From Diphasiastrum complanatum (Eukaryota; Streptophyta; Lycopodiopsida; Lycopodiales; Lycopodiaceae): DNA of 64,000 bases. The translations under genes were made by a program, and so were the position numbers. Each line of letters starts with the position of its first letter. Positions within the stretch are counted from its first letter, which is position 1. The notes below the pieces were generated by a model that was not told the DNA's origin, ran no database searches, and worked only from the letters and a program-made list of their open reading frames with translations. The DNA is taken from the NCBI GenBank assembly GCA_029204225.1, contig CM055097.1, forward strand, positions 41,830,028-41,894,027, written 5' to 3'. Below are positions 11,318 to 44,109 of the stretch, piece after piece.

Positions 11318-12553
11318 TCAAAGGGAGATCTAGAGGAAGAAATTTTCATGAAACAGCCTGAAGGATACGAAGACCCCGACAATCGACAATATGTATGTTG
11401 GTTACAACAATACATTTATGGTATGAAACAGGCATCATGAGCTTGGTACAAGAAGCTCGACAGTCTTCTAAAATCTCTAGACTTCACTCCTACACAACCA
11501 AACTGCAATGTCTATATAGAAAAAGTAGAAAGAGATTTTGTGATTCTGACTACTTTTGTAGATGACTCCCTTATGATAGGAAACTCCTTGATGTTCATCA
11601 AGAAAACGAAGAGTCTGATTTCCAAAAATTATGAAATCACAGATCTGGGAGAAGCAACAAAGTGTCTTGGGCTAGAGATCGGAAGAGATCGAATAAGAAG
11701 AGAAATGCATCTGAATCAGTCAAAGTACGCCCAAAAACTGTTGAAGCAGTATCGAATGATGGACTGCAAAGAAAAAGCCACACCAATGATAGCTGGAGCC
11801 AGATTAACGAAGCAGGATTGTCCGAAGACAGAGGAGGAGAGACATAAAATGGAAGGTATACTCTACCAAAATCTGATCGATAGTCTGATGTACCTCACAA
11901 TCTGTACCAGGCCCGATTTGGCATTCTTTGTCTATGCTTTAAGCCAATTCTCTTCGAATCTTGGCATGGCACATTGGCAAATGGCGAAACGAATCCTGCA
12001 ATATCTGAAGGGTACCCAGAATATGGAATTAACCTATAAAGCAAACAACGAAGGCAAAGGATTCGAGCTACACCACTATAGTGATGCAAGCTGGGCAAGC
12101 TGCAAAGATGACAACAAGTCCGTGACAGGAGGATGTTTGACAACATGCGGAACAACAATCAGTTGGATATGCAAGAAGCAAACCTTGGTGGCTCAATCCT
12201 CATGTGAAGCTGAGTATGTCACAGCTTCGAAGATGGCGAACGAGGTAGTATGGTTGCAGATGATGTTGCAAACAATTGGCATACCACAAGGAGAACTATG
12301 CACATTAATGATGGATTCTCAAAGTGCCATATATCTGTCCCAGGATCCTGTTTTCCATTCAAAGACAAAAATATACCTCTGAAGTACCATCATATTTGAG
12401 ACTTGATCTCGAAAGGAGAGCTCAAGGTTCAATACATAAAGTCTGAAGACATGATTGCAAATCTGCTCACGAAGCCGCTCGACAAATCACTCTTCGCAAG
12501 GCAAAGAAAGACAATTGGATTAAATATACAAAGTTGCAAGGTTCAAGAGGGAG
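11318..12553 (+). pseudogene. Copia-A2 reverse transcriptase-RNase H fragment
   Basis: A 5'-truncated copy of the Copia-A family beginning within RT at GDLEEEIFMKQPEGYED. One TGA (near 11438, where Copia-A has CGA for Arg) precedes a long open stretch, 11540-12382. That stretch holds the FVDDS catalytic box (about 11556), the thumb, and a nearly complete RNase H (HYSDASWASC, SSCEAEYV, DSQSAIYLS). A stop follows at 12380, then residual coding to the polypurine tract TTCAAGAGGGAG just before 12554. This copy retains the RNase H end and LTR start that Copia-A lost. Confidence 0.9.
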
Positions 12554-13026
12554 TGTCAAATTGTGAACTCTTGCAACTTTGTCGTGAAGGTGACGAAGCA
12601 AAACGAAGCGAAGGTCGAAGGGCGAACATACCCCGAAAGTCGACAAAGACCGAAAGACACGAAATGAACCGAAACGAAACAAAGACGAAGGAAAACAATT
12701 TGTGCTGCCAACTGGCAGCTCGATGAGCGTGGTGCATTGTACTTCACACTCAGCTAAAAGAGAGTTAGCGATAACAGAGAATAACTAACTAGTTGATTAG
12801 CATTGACTTTTCTTGTAATTCTTTGTTTAGCTGTCTTGTAAACTCCACACAATGGAGATATATACACAATTTTGATCAACAACAAAAGAACATAGAGAGA
12901 CGAAAATAGTAAGAACAGTTGTGCGTGAAAGTCTGCCAACAAGCAGAAAGATGAATGAACAGTAGCAATTTGCAATAGAACAAAGTAGTAGTGTAAACAA
13001 AAACTTGCACTCTGATTGATTGGACA
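12554..13026 (+). repeat. Copia-A2 3' LTR
   Basis: It starts TGTCAAATTG right after the purine tract and matches the 5' LTR of Copia-A in blocks (AACTCTTGCAACTTTGTC, CAGCTGGCAGCTCGA-like, GTCTGCCAACAAGCAGAA). The likely end is GGACA at 13026, restoring TGTC...GACA. At about 473 bp it is much shorter than 818 bp and lacks the right-hand block, so it is an internally deleted or subfamily LTR. Confidence 0.75.
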
Positions 13027-16000
13027 AATGAGTACAATAGCTTGAAGCAACAGCGCGAGGCTGTATATCAAAAATAAGCTTCAGCTAAAAAATCGTTAAG
13101 TGTAAAAACATTGGCTAAAGAATGACATTGTTGTTTTTAATATGATCAGGTGCTGACTCTGTACATTGATGATTGCATGTCAGTGATTAGTACATTGAAA
13201 ACATAAAATCTACCTACTTAATGTACTATAGCCATCTTGCATTAAATAGCCGTAAAAGTATGTACAAAGTAGGCGGAGTGTCAACGTCGCGGCATGTGGG
13301 GTCAGATTTCTGGTTGACAGAATCAAAAAGTACAATGTATCAAAAATATACAATGACTCGAGAAATTAAGGAACTGACTCAGAAACATTATGATTCAAGT
13401 CGAGTCGATCCGGACTCAGAAAAATACACCTCGATTCGAGCCTCCTTTTTATGTTGTTTTGTAGCATAAGTATATATAGGTTTCAGGATGCTCATTACTG
13501 AATTGATTTGGTCCTGAGCATTAAAATCCAACACTCTTCGCTCTTCACTTTTCATTTATCATGACGGTGTCCTATGGAGTGTTTAGATGAGTTATCAAAA
13601 CCACTTCATAAACTCTTGTTTGCCATGCATATTGCATCGACATAGGCTTCACCAACAATTGCTTACTCTTCCTTACAATTTCATGTGATAGCGTTCTTCT
13701 AGTGGAGTCGCACTAGCCCCTTAACTTCAATGTAATTTTGTATAGATTTGCAGTGATGCACATATGACCAAGCTATAAGAGGGGATTTTCCGTGAATTGA
13801 GTGGTGTTGAACTGCATCACACAATGTGGTCCAATCTTGTTCCACATGTGGCTCAAGATTGAAATACCAGTAACTTGTGAGGCACAAACTGAAGTTTGCT
13901 CATGTGTCTCCTCTTCATTTCATAATCATGGAGCAGAATGATCGAGTTGATGCAACAGATGCAACTAGTGAATGCACAAGGTTTTAGAGACTCCTTGTTG
14001 ATCCTATATCTCCAAGGTCCTTTCTCTGGGGTACGATGTTGACACTGAACTCTCATTAAAATGCAACTTCTACACATACTCCTGCTTCCCCCTATCTTGG
14101 CACTTCTATCGACCTCCCATTATGTTTTCTTCTCAAGCCTTCCAAATGGACCTCAAGTTGCACTTCTCTAATTGTCAATGTCTTTGTGTGGTCAAGATGT
14201 TGGGTGGGTCGTCCTCAAGATGTTGTCCCAAGATTTTGCTCAAGGCCCCTGGGACAAATTGCTCGGCCGCTCTCAGGGTCTCTCTATTTTATATGTGTGG
14301 CTATAGGTCTTTTAATGCAAAATCTATCAAGATATGACCCAAGATATTGGTTGCTCATTCCTATCTCAATGTAACACATCCTAAAGTAAGGTTTGTCAGG
14401 ATCAGACCCAATATATTGGCTGCTATGTCTCTTTCCATGATTTTTTGGCACTCAGGAGACAAGAAACTAGCTACTTCATCCTTGATCTTGATTTTTGTGC
14501 AATAACCAATTTCTTTCAAGATTCAAATAAAAAAATTGGCTACTCCAGCCTCTCTTTCATGATTCTCAATCATTAAGGAACCAAAGCCAAGGTTTGTCAA
14601 GATCTTAGACAATATTCTGATGCTCCAGCCTCCTTTTGGTGTTTTTTGAAGGAGTCAAGCCCAAAAGGTCTGCCAAGAAAAGAATGAAGAGGTGGGTGCT
14701 CCAGTCTTGTTTCAAGTTTTCCAACATGGGGTGCTAATTGTTTGATTTTCTCTCAATAATTCCAACACAATATTTAGCTACGGATCTCTTCCAAGGTTTC
14801 TAAAGAGTGCAAAATCAAATCCAATGTGTCTCAAGCGTTGACTCAAGAGATTGGCTACGAGGGCACATAAGAAATTGTAATTGAATGTGCCCATCAAAGA
14901 AACAAATTGTCCCTCAAAGAAACAAAGTGTCTATCAAAAACCAAAGCGTTCATCAAAGAAAAGACAAAGCTCATGTCAAAGAAATGTATAGGGAAAAAAT
15001 GGACAAAAGTAGTAAGTTTTGTATTTTGGTCACATGAGTTTTACAAGCACCAAATCAACTGGAAAGAAATGGAACCATGTACTCAAGTTTACAACAAAGC
15101 CCAAGGCAATAGAGACCAAGCATGAAGAAAATTTAAGAAGGGTAATCACAACAAAAAAAAAACTAGACAAAAACAATGACTAACCAAGCCCATAGAAAAA
15201 AATGCCCAAAGAGGCCAATTTCAAGCTTTGACCAAAAGCAAAAGTCTAAGTGACATGGCATGTCACTTAGGAGCATATTTTAATGCCACTTAGATATTTT
15301 GGAAAAAAGGATGCTCACTCATTCATCAACTAACAAAATGACTTATTTGAAAGCCTCCTAACTACATCTTGGGTGGGTTCCCACACCCAAATTATTGTGT
15401 GCACATGGCTCCCTATGCACCTACTTATGCCATCCAATGCCGTACATATGTTACAGTCCCTTAGCCATCATCGTACCTTGATTCAAACTTTTATAAAAGA
15501 GACAAAAGAGGGTGAGGAGAGATAGAAGACATTTTTTGATTATTATGCTAATTTTTGTAGGGAATCATCCTTATTGCTTTGATGTTAGACTTTGTGTTGT
15601 TAGAATGCTAATTTCCTTGCTAGTTCATGCTTTGTGAGAGGTAGGAGGCTTGGAGGATTGCTAGAATGCTTGTGACCTTGTTATCTTGTTTTGTGAGGCA
15701 AGGTTTTTAGTGCTATGTTGCAAAAATGTTTGCATGCTTCCATTCCTTGGTTTGAGAGCAGGTTTGGTAGTCTTATCATACTATATATATGCAATGGGCT
15801 CCTCCTCTTTACTTTGAGGTTGCAAAATATGTGTTGCTAGAATGATTGAGGCTTTGCTATTTTGCTTTGTGGGAAAGGTTTCATTGGGATAATGCTAATT
15901 TGTTTGCATGCTTTCTCTTAGGCGTGAGGAACCTTTATAGGATGCAGCTTGTTGTTGTGCCCTTTCTGCTTGCCTTACGGTTGGGATTGGTATTGATATA

Positions 16001-16354
16001 ATGTCTCTTTGCTTTGTTGATGCTAAGGTGTGAGATAGTAGGATGCTATGTCTTTTCATGTGTGTGCAGGGGAGGATGGAGCTTGCTTGTTGGTGAGGAG
16101 AGTGAGATTTGTGTTACCATGCTAAAATTTCTTGCATTTCTCTTCTTAATTTGAATGGCGCTAATTTACGGTTTGCAAGTAGTAGTGATCAATAAGATGA
16201 TGTCATATTTCTTGTAGAGAGGAGGGAGGGTTTTTTGTTCTAAGAGAATTATTAAACTTGTGCTAAAATGTTTTGAATTAGCTTCTTTGATAGTATGGAG
16301 AGAGATTTGAAGAGCTAGGGAGAGATTCAACTTTGAGATGATTTGAACTTTTAG
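13027..16354. other. 3.3 kb without a supported gene; degenerate tandem repeats
   Basis: Open frames are short and unrecognisable. Two repeat fields are visible. From about 14190 to 14760, units of 70-110 bp share GTTTGTCA(A/G)GATC, AGAC(C)CAATAT and TTGG(C)TGCTCCAG. From about 15540 to 16130, loosely repeated phrases built on TTG(C)TAGAATG and GCTTTGTGAG occur. Around 14890-14990 CATCAAAGAAA is iterated. These look like old, decayed minisatellites. Confidence 0.45.
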
Positions 16355-16622
16355 TTAATACTCAACCATACTTCTACTCCTAAGTAGAAATTCATGAGAT
16401 CTAAATTCCATTTCAAGTTGTTTGCACAAATTGTCCTTGATGGCATTAACAAGATTTTTGTTTTGGTCATTTTTAGTATAAACTAGATCGTCTATATACA
16501 TCACTACCAAAGCGACACCCTCCTCATTTGTAAAAATGTACAAAGTAGGGTCAAAAGAAGTTCTCACAAAATTATTTGGAAGAAAATAACTGTCAATATG
16601 CCCATATCATGCTTGTGGCCCC
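16355..16622 (-). pseudogene. Copia-B reverse transcriptase fragment
   Basis: The minus strand reads SFDPTLYIFTNEEGVALVVM then YIDDLVYTKNDQN, the catalytic YxDD block of a copia RT with following sequence, up to a stop at 16355. Upstream, GPQA*YGHIDSYFLPNNF keeps the normal order with one stop. Only the palm core remains; no LTR was found. Confidence 0.8.
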
Positions 16623-16782
16623 TGTGAGAAATATGGTAAAATATAGCTTGATTAGGCCAAATTTATGTACATAATGTCATTCCACACGTGTGGAGCCTGT
16701 TCCCATGTGCGAATCATAGGCCTAGGTTAGGTTGTACATAATCTTAAGAGCCCTTTAAGCAAATAGGCAAGTTTTCCAATAA

Positions 16783-16883
16783 AGAATGCATTTTCCTAGA
16801 TTCTAGCTTTTTTCAAGAGGTGCAATTTGATTGGATGGCCATAGATTTGTATGAGACCTTAGGAGGAGTTAAAGGACAAGTGG
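16783..16883 (+). repeat. left copy of a 101-bp direct repeat
   Basis: AGAATGCATTTTCCTAGATT at its start; nearly identical to 18641-18741 (differences mainly GGAGTTAAAGG versus GTCGTCAAAGG). The two flank the Copia-C coding fragment, so they may be remnants of its LTRs, although similarity stops outside the 101 bp. Confidence 0.85.
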
Positions 16884-17067
16884 TTGTGTTTATATTTGAC
16901 ATGTGATTGTATAAAACTCAAATTAATTCTAGTCAAGAATTCTTTGTGAGAGTGTGAGAGTCAAGTTGTGATCCTATTGGCTATCTAGAACATGGAGAAT
17001 TCCATATTTGAGTTTACAATCTTGGTGAATCTCTAAATGTTAGTTTCTTCAAATTGTGCACATAGAT

Positions 17068-17079
17068 TGGTATCAAAAC
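17068..17079 (+). other. possible Copia-C primer-binding site
   Basis: TGGTATCAAAAC matches the first eight bases of the initiator Met-tRNA-type primer site seen in Copia-A. It lies about 325 bp upstream of a copia gag knuckle. The LTR end to its left was not resolved. Confidence 0.5.
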
Positions 17080-17403
17080 TTATCAAATCCAATCCAACTC
17101 TAAAGGTTAGAGTCTTTGGATCTAAGTGAGTCCAATAGGGGTGTTTGGATCTAATTTTTCGGTGTTTTTATTCCCTTAATCTTTGTGATCTGGGCAAGGT
17201 CTATTTACCAAGGTGACTAGATTTTGAATGGAGATTAATTATAAAATTTGTGACCTAAGATTGATTCTAACTTTTGTGATTTAGACCTTTTGTAGATCTT
17301 TTTAGATTATTCATTTGCTCAAATCTAGTTTCTTGAGAATCACAAAATCAATTTGTAGAATCATTTCACAAGTGTGTACTTTGTGTACAAGTACTTTCTA
17401 ATC

Positions 17404-18219
17404 ATGGCATCAATAGGAAGCTACCTATTGGAGGCAAGTAAAAGATTCAAGTGCTACTTTTGTGGTAAAAGAGGGCATTTGGCAAAGGAGTGTTTCAAAT
17501 GGAAGGAGGCACAAGGCAAGCAATCAAATCAAGTCCAAGAAGGTGATAATGGTGACCTTGAGGAGTCACTTATGGTGTCCACTTTTTCTTCAACAAGCTT
17601 GAAAGGTGAAGACGAGACTTGGTGGATAGATAGTGGGGCTACCTCCCAAATGACAAGTCACAAAGAGTATATCTCTCAACTCTTAACTTTTGTTGGGTCT
17701 AATAAATGCATTCTTATGAAAATGGTTGTGATTTCAAGATTGAGTGAGAGGGGTTAGTCCACATGTGTCTTGGATCTATCAAGAAGGCCAAGCTTGAGGG
17801 TGTTCTTTATGTTCCTAGCATAACAAGGAGTTTATTGAGTGTTGGGCAACTTTTGGAAAAAGGATTCTTTGTTAAATTTGTTGGAGATGCTTGCTTGATC
17901 ATGAAGAGTGAAAAAAATCATTGCAAGAGGGATCAGGTTTGGAAGGCTTTTTAGGCTTGATGCTTATGTGAGAGTTAATCAGATGGCGAAGGGGGAGATA
18001 TCACGAGTGGAGTCATGTCAAAAGGAGTTGGATCTTTTCAATCTTCCCATCATGGATGCTATGTGCAAAGAGGATTCTACTCTTGAGATTCCTAGATCTT
18101 TGGCAAAAGGTGGTGATATAAGGGTGGCATGTGCTTTGGCTAAAGCACCTAAGTTACCCAAGTTCTACCACAAAGTTATCAACATCATTGGAACCCATCC
18201 ACTCAAAGGTGCATTTTGA
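17404..18219 (+). pseudogene. Copia-C gag zinc knuckle and protease fragment
   Basis: The frame from ATG 17404 gives the zinc knuckle CYFCGKRGHLAKEC (CX2CX4HX4C), a linker, then the aspartic protease motif WWIDSGATSQMT and a stop at 17757. An overlapping frame continues with GVLYVPSITRSLLSVGQLLE, the protease/GAG-pre-integrase boundary typical of copia. A third continues to 18219 without recognisable domains. The N-terminal gag and the integrase-RT part are missing. Sequence between 18220 and 18640 shows nothing coding. Confidence 0.82.
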
Positions 18220-18640
18220 AAATGCAAGAGGTAATGGTAAATTTTACTTCTTTTGAACCTTTAATAGTTCATGATGATGGACATTATTTGTTCTGTTTTT
18301 TTATCATTAAGAGCCATGATGTTTAATGTGTGGATGTGCTAAGAAAATGAAGTTGGAAGCTTGTGTAGCTAGATCATCATTTGTTGATGAAGCAACTTCA
18401 TGTGATAGCTATGATGCTTTGATGGAGTACAAGACTTTAGAGTTTGTGACTTTCATTGGATAGCATGTCACTAGCTAATGATTGGTATATCCATCTACTT
18501 GCTTTTGGATTTTATCCAAGTAAGATTGCTTAGTTCATCCATGTGTTGGATGATTGTGTTTTTTATGTTTTGAGACATTGTAAGATTTTTATGAGAACTA
18601 GTAAATCATCCTCAAAGGACACTTATATCCATAACTAGTT

Positions 18641-18741
18641 AGAATGCATTTTCCTAGATTCTAGCTTTTTTCAAGAGGTGCAATTTGATTGGATGGCCAT
18701 AGATTTGTATGAGACCTTAGGAGTCGTCAAAGGACAAGTGG
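18641..18741 (+). repeat. right copy of the 101-bp direct repeat
   Basis: Partner of 16783-16883. Beyond it (18742-19130) the sequence diverges completely and holds no recognisable gene. Confidence 0.85.
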
Positions 18742-19139
18742 GCCCACCACACGTGTGAAATAGGGCAATTCAATCCAAGCCTCAAGCTTTTTGTATATAC
18801 TCCAATTTGGAGCTCATTTGGTAACAACAATTTGAAGAGATCTTGAGGATTTTGCATCAAGCTTGTGTGTCTCTCACTTGGCATGCATTTGGTGGATCTA
18901 ATGCTTCAATTAGTGTTAGTACTTTGCTATGAGATCTTTGTCCATGCAACAAGCTGTGTCTCACATGTGTGTGGCCTATTTGATCTTTAAACACTTTGCT
19001 TAGATAACTCTTGCTTATAAATCTACATCGTGTCAATTCTAGGTGCTAGTTTTGATGGAGATGTAGATAGAACAAATCAGTCTTGTGGATTGAATGAATC
19101 CATTTATGGTCCTAATTGTAATTTTCTTAGAAATGCTTG

Positions 19140-20590
19140 CTGAAGACCATACAATGTTTTCTATAGCTTGCACAATTGTCTTCTATTCCCTTGATGAAAA
19201 AGTTTTGAGATTGGGTTATATGCGAAATGTAGACTTCACATCCATTTGATGGATCTTCCATCCAAATGAGATTCCAATGTAATGATTAAGCACAATGTGG
19301 TCCACTTCACCACATGAGCATACGTTTCTTTGTAGTCAATGCCATTGATTTGCTCATATACTTTGACTACTAGACACACTTTGTATTTTGTGATTGCACC
19401 ATCTACATGAAACTTTATCTTATACACCCTTTTGTTGTCAATGGGCCTCTTGTTTGGAGGGAGATCTACCAATTTCCATATTCCATGCCTCTCAATGGAG
19501 TCTAGCTCATCCTTCATTTCTACTTGCCCTACTTTTGAATCCTTTGTCTCATCGAGATGATGGCTCTTGACATTCCATGATGTTGCACATGAGAGCGTAA
19601 TTCACTTAGAAACGTTCTGAGATCTTCTTTTTTCTTGCTGATCTCCTCACCTCAACTTGTTTTCTTGACTCTTGACAATCCTTCATTATCTTCTTGTATC
19701 ATTTTGATACCCTATGCTCAAGTGATATACTCCTTGGAGAGTATGTGTCTCATGGATTGTCTTTATTCTTTTTCTTGTTTCCAATAAGTTTTTCATTCTT
19801 TGTTCTTATTGGCAAACGTTTTTCTTTGATTTTTTAATATGTAGAGTTTCACAACCTTCATTCTCATCATGATCTTATTGCTTAAACTCTTGGGCATGGT
19901 TTCTTCATCATCTTCAACAAATACAAGAATATTTCCACTTTACCCTTCCATATTGGCATCACTTTTGTCATCAAACTTGTGCATCTCATCAAATATACAT
20001 CTTCGCTATGATGTATCTTGTGTATCATGGAATGACACACCTAAATTCTTTGTGGTTTTCTCATCGTATACAACAAAGATTCATTTGATAGATTTTGCAT
20101 TGAGCTTGCTCCTCTCTTCCTTTGGCACTTGCACATAGACCTTACATCCAAAGATGCGAAACTGCACCTCTTTTGGCTTATTGTTTGTAAAAGCCCCCTT
20201 TGGAATCATATTAGAAAGCATAACAATGGGAATTCTATTTGCAAGAATGTGACAATGTTGCAAGCTTTAGACAGGCTTAGTTGCACTACTTGTAGTCGTG
20301 ATCCATATCCTTCATCAACTATGTCTTTGACGACTTCAACTTTTAATCGTTGATTTGCCATAATGCCATCTAACAACAAGCTCTTATGTAGCCTGGGTAC
20401 ATGAAGCACATTGTCATGTTCTTCGCCTTTCAATTTAAAAATTGAATTAAAATGGTACCAACCCCCTTTTGACACTCTTGTCCATTGGCTTACATATCAC
20501 CATGTTAAATAGGCGAAATATTCTCAAGCCACATTCTTATTACAAGTAATGTGCCTTGTGGCACCCGAGTTAGTAAACCATTTTGTATCA
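19140..20590 (-). pseudogene. Copia-D remnant with internal deletion
   Basis: Reading the minus strand from 20590 down: protease with TNSGATRHIT, where the catalytic D-S-G is N-S-G (about 20565); VLHVPRLHKSLL (about 20410); the end of integrase (HILANRIP, then FRIFGCKVYVQVPKEERSK, about 20250-20090); then RT from about 19517 (WKLVDLPPNKRPIDNK, INGIDYKETYAHVVKW) to KTLYGLQQA near 19150. Most of the integrase core is absent, so protease is joined almost directly to integrase C-terminal sequence. Many stops. Confidence 0.82.
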
Positions 20591-20943
20591 TGATCAATTT
20601 GCAAGTCCAATGTTCATAAGAACACATTGGTTTCATCATCTCCCGCTTTGTCTCATCTAGATTGCATTATTGGTTCCACTTCCTCCTTTTGGTAATACTT
20701 TTTTTTTTCTTTTTTTTTGTAGAAAATTGATTTTAATCATCATCGTAATTAAACTTAAGATATCATGTATGATGTGAAACAAGTTTGGATATTGTCATCA
20801 AAACATCTACATTCTAGACTTTCTTGATATGAGAGACTAGTAGGCTCATAAATTTACTTGCTGCTTTATATTTCATACATTGATTGGTTGAATAACTTCC
20901 ATGCAAAATCATAAAAAGCATGCTAAAAAAACTCGAGAGCTCA
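20591..20943. other. no gene seen
   Basis: A/T-rich spacer with a T-run near 20700; nothing recognised. Confidence 0.4.
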
Positions 20944-21014
20944 CCCAACTAGGTTGGCTCATCCAGAGTTTCTTTTGTCCCAGGTTTGAGCCTCCTCTTG
21001 AAAACCAAGAAGCA
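20944..21014 (+). mobile_element. tRNA-derived SINE, copy 1
   Basis: CCCAACTAGGTTGGCTC, then GTCCCAGGTTTGAGCCTCCT and GAAAACCAAGAAGCAT, almost the same as 22944-23031. The B box reads GGTTTGAGCCT (one change from GGTTCGAGCCT). The A-box segment has lost 16 bp, so this copy could not support internal RNA polymerase III initiation. Confidence 0.72.
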
Positions 21015-21240
21015 TATATCTAGAGCCCAGTTTGTACACAAGAAATGTGTTTAATGAGAATTCTAGTATCTTGACACTTAACTAAAGTGTGTTCTGGTTT
21101 TTGCTAGTAGCAAGAAATAGTGATGCATGATCCAAGCATGAGCTCTTCTCAACGCTTCTTACCATAGAAACATGGTAGTTATTATACCTACTGATGTTCC
21201 TTGAGGACAAACTCTCATGTATAATTAAAAAGTCTCTTTG

Positions 21241-21386
<146 letters not shown>

Positions 21387-21615
21387 AAGCATTTTAGCAA
21401 TTATTTAGTTTTCTATAAGATCAATACTTGTACGTTATGGATACCTTGTGAATATTATGCCTAGTTTTTTAACAGATAAAATTTTTGCGCTTTCCACCCT
21501 GCATGTTCGTACGTCTATACGGCTGCCACGTGGCATGTCGTGGTCCATTAGAGTCAAACTGCTTATTATGCTTCATAATGTACATGTGAAAAAAGTCTAA
21601 GGTACCCATTATGCA

Positions 21616-21808
21616 ATGGAATGCGCCGGGGGCACATGCCATTCTGCCCAGTTCGGCTTTCCAAATTTTCTAGGCTTGATCCCTCCGAGCACAAGCCATT
21701 CTGCCCGGTTCGGCTTTCCAAAATTTTTAGGCTCAATCCCTCCGCGCCTCGCCTAAAAAATTCTGAAAATCCTTACCGGGCAAAATGGCATGTGCCCGCC
21801 CCTTCCAT
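21616..21808. mobile_element. foldback (MITE-like) element
   Basis: The left end ATGGAATGCGCCGGGGGCAC then ATGCC pairs with the right end GGCATGTGCCCGCCCCTTCC then AT; complementarity continues imperfectly for about 50 bp per arm. The left part also contains a tandem duplication of about 58 bp (GCCATTCTGCCC(A/G)GTTCGG at about 21638 and 21696). About 193 bp, no coding capacity. A target duplication was not found, so the superfamily is open. Confidence 0.65.
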
Positions 21809-22289
21809 AGTACTACACTAACTACTCAAGTTACGGATAATCTTACAACCTTCAAATTGTGTTTGGCCACAATCAAAATCTTCAAGCACTGAGTCCTCCA
21901 CCCTAGAGATTTTTTTAGGTGAAAATATAGTCTTATGATTTCTAAGTAGTAATCCTGGTCTTAGAATCTCAAGTTTCAAGCCAAAAGTAAAGAATGAATG
22001 GATGCATGGAAAAACAAAGTGGGTGCTTTTGAAGCAGCATCTCAAACAGTTCTAGGAACACTTAGTTAAAATCCTATTTTGAGGCTTTGCCACATAACTT
22101 GCTTAGCTTTCATATGTACAACATCTTTCTTATCATGATTGTCTCAAGAGAAATATATCAGATTTACTTGTTCTACAACTATTTGTTGATTCTCATTACT
22201 ACTTTACAGAGGTTATTTAACTCAAATCTCCAAAGATAGCCCAAAAATTCTTTCTATAAACACCAAAATGACATGATGAGCTAGCTAGA
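21809..22289. other. 3' flank of RAB23
   Basis: Non-coding A/T-rich DNA downstream of the RAB23 stop, presumed to hold its 3' UTR and polyadenylation site. No perfect AATAAA close to the stop was seen on the minus strand; AAATAA occurs near 22215. Confidence 0.4.
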
Positions 22290-43061
<20,772 letters not shown>

Positions 43062-43759
43062 GTTGTTCTAATCCTTTTCAGCGACTTCCTTCTATTCCAC
43101 CATGCTCCTGCACGATCCGGCCAGCCATTCCCTGCCTGCCGCAGATAATTCATGCTCAAAACAAGAAGGAAAACATCATCCATCATGAGTCTACAAGAAC
43201 CCAAAAACAAACTACTGCCCATATCTTTGTTTTGCTCCCTACAAGAAAGCAAATCCAGCCAGAATTTAAATCAGCAAAGAAATTGGCAATTCAAGTCTTG
43301 CAATTGCCACAACTCAAAAGTGTTTGAATGTAACACCCAAAAAACAAGAAAAAACTAAATTGATGCATGATATAGTAACATAATCTAGCAATTCGTCTCA
43401 TCAATCTATCGGATCAAATGGGTTTTCAGCGATCAAGTAAATTTACGTACAAAATCATGTCAGAAGATGGATGCATGCAGCTATATTTGTAGAACAAGAG
43501 TATGGAGTGGAGAAGTTATGAGTTTGAAGTCCCATAAGCACCATTGTAGTCACGCAGTCACGCACTCATAGTACATGACCTTACCTTGTTGACTAGTTTC
43601 TTTTAGTCCATTTTCAGTGTAATGGCATGTGGATTCTCTTCCATCTTGCTTTCAAGAATTAAGTGCAAATAACATTTTTTAGTCCATTTTCACATAACTA
43701 GCCTCCATGTGACTTTCATCCCATCTTGCTTTGAAAACTAAGTGCAATGAGAAACCCTA
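43062..43759 (-). promoter_or_regulatory. presumed 5' UTR/promoter region of RAB23
   Basis: Sequence immediately upstream of the RAB23 start. A tandem phrase about TTTTAGTCCATTTTCA (43605 and 43675) and CATCTTGCTTT is repeated about 80 bp apart. No unambiguous TATA box was identified on the minus strand; the role is inferred from position only. Confidence 0.35.
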
Positions 43760-44098
43760 ATGCCGATGCTAGAGGCGCTCAAGAGAGACACACTAGTGAA
43801 TGAGGACTACGCAACCATCAAGGGAGAAAGTTCAAAGAGGAACTCCCTTTATCTTACGAATGTTGAGAATGGGCTTTCTTTAACCCCCCAGACCTTATTG
43901 CCCTCCCAAAAGAGCAGAGTCGTTCTAATGCTTTCCTTAGCCACCTGCTCTTGCGAGAGAAAGCCCGAACCTAACCAGAGATCCGACTTTCTGGCAAGCA
44001 TGAATCCGAAAATTCCCCCCGAAGAAGAAATAATTGATATGATTATACCCAGGACAATTCTTACACTTCTGACATATTCAATTTTGTCAATTTTCTAA
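43760..44098 (+). other. composition-shifted open stretch, unassigned
   Basis: A 112-codon frame in DNA that is visibly less A/T-rich than its flanks (for example CCTTAGCCACCTGCTCTTGC). The text KPEPNQRSDFLASMNPKIPP followed by EEEIIDMI is not recognised. Organellar origin is one possibility, untested. Confidence 0.25.
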
Positions 44099-44109
44099 TA
44101 TCATTCAAT

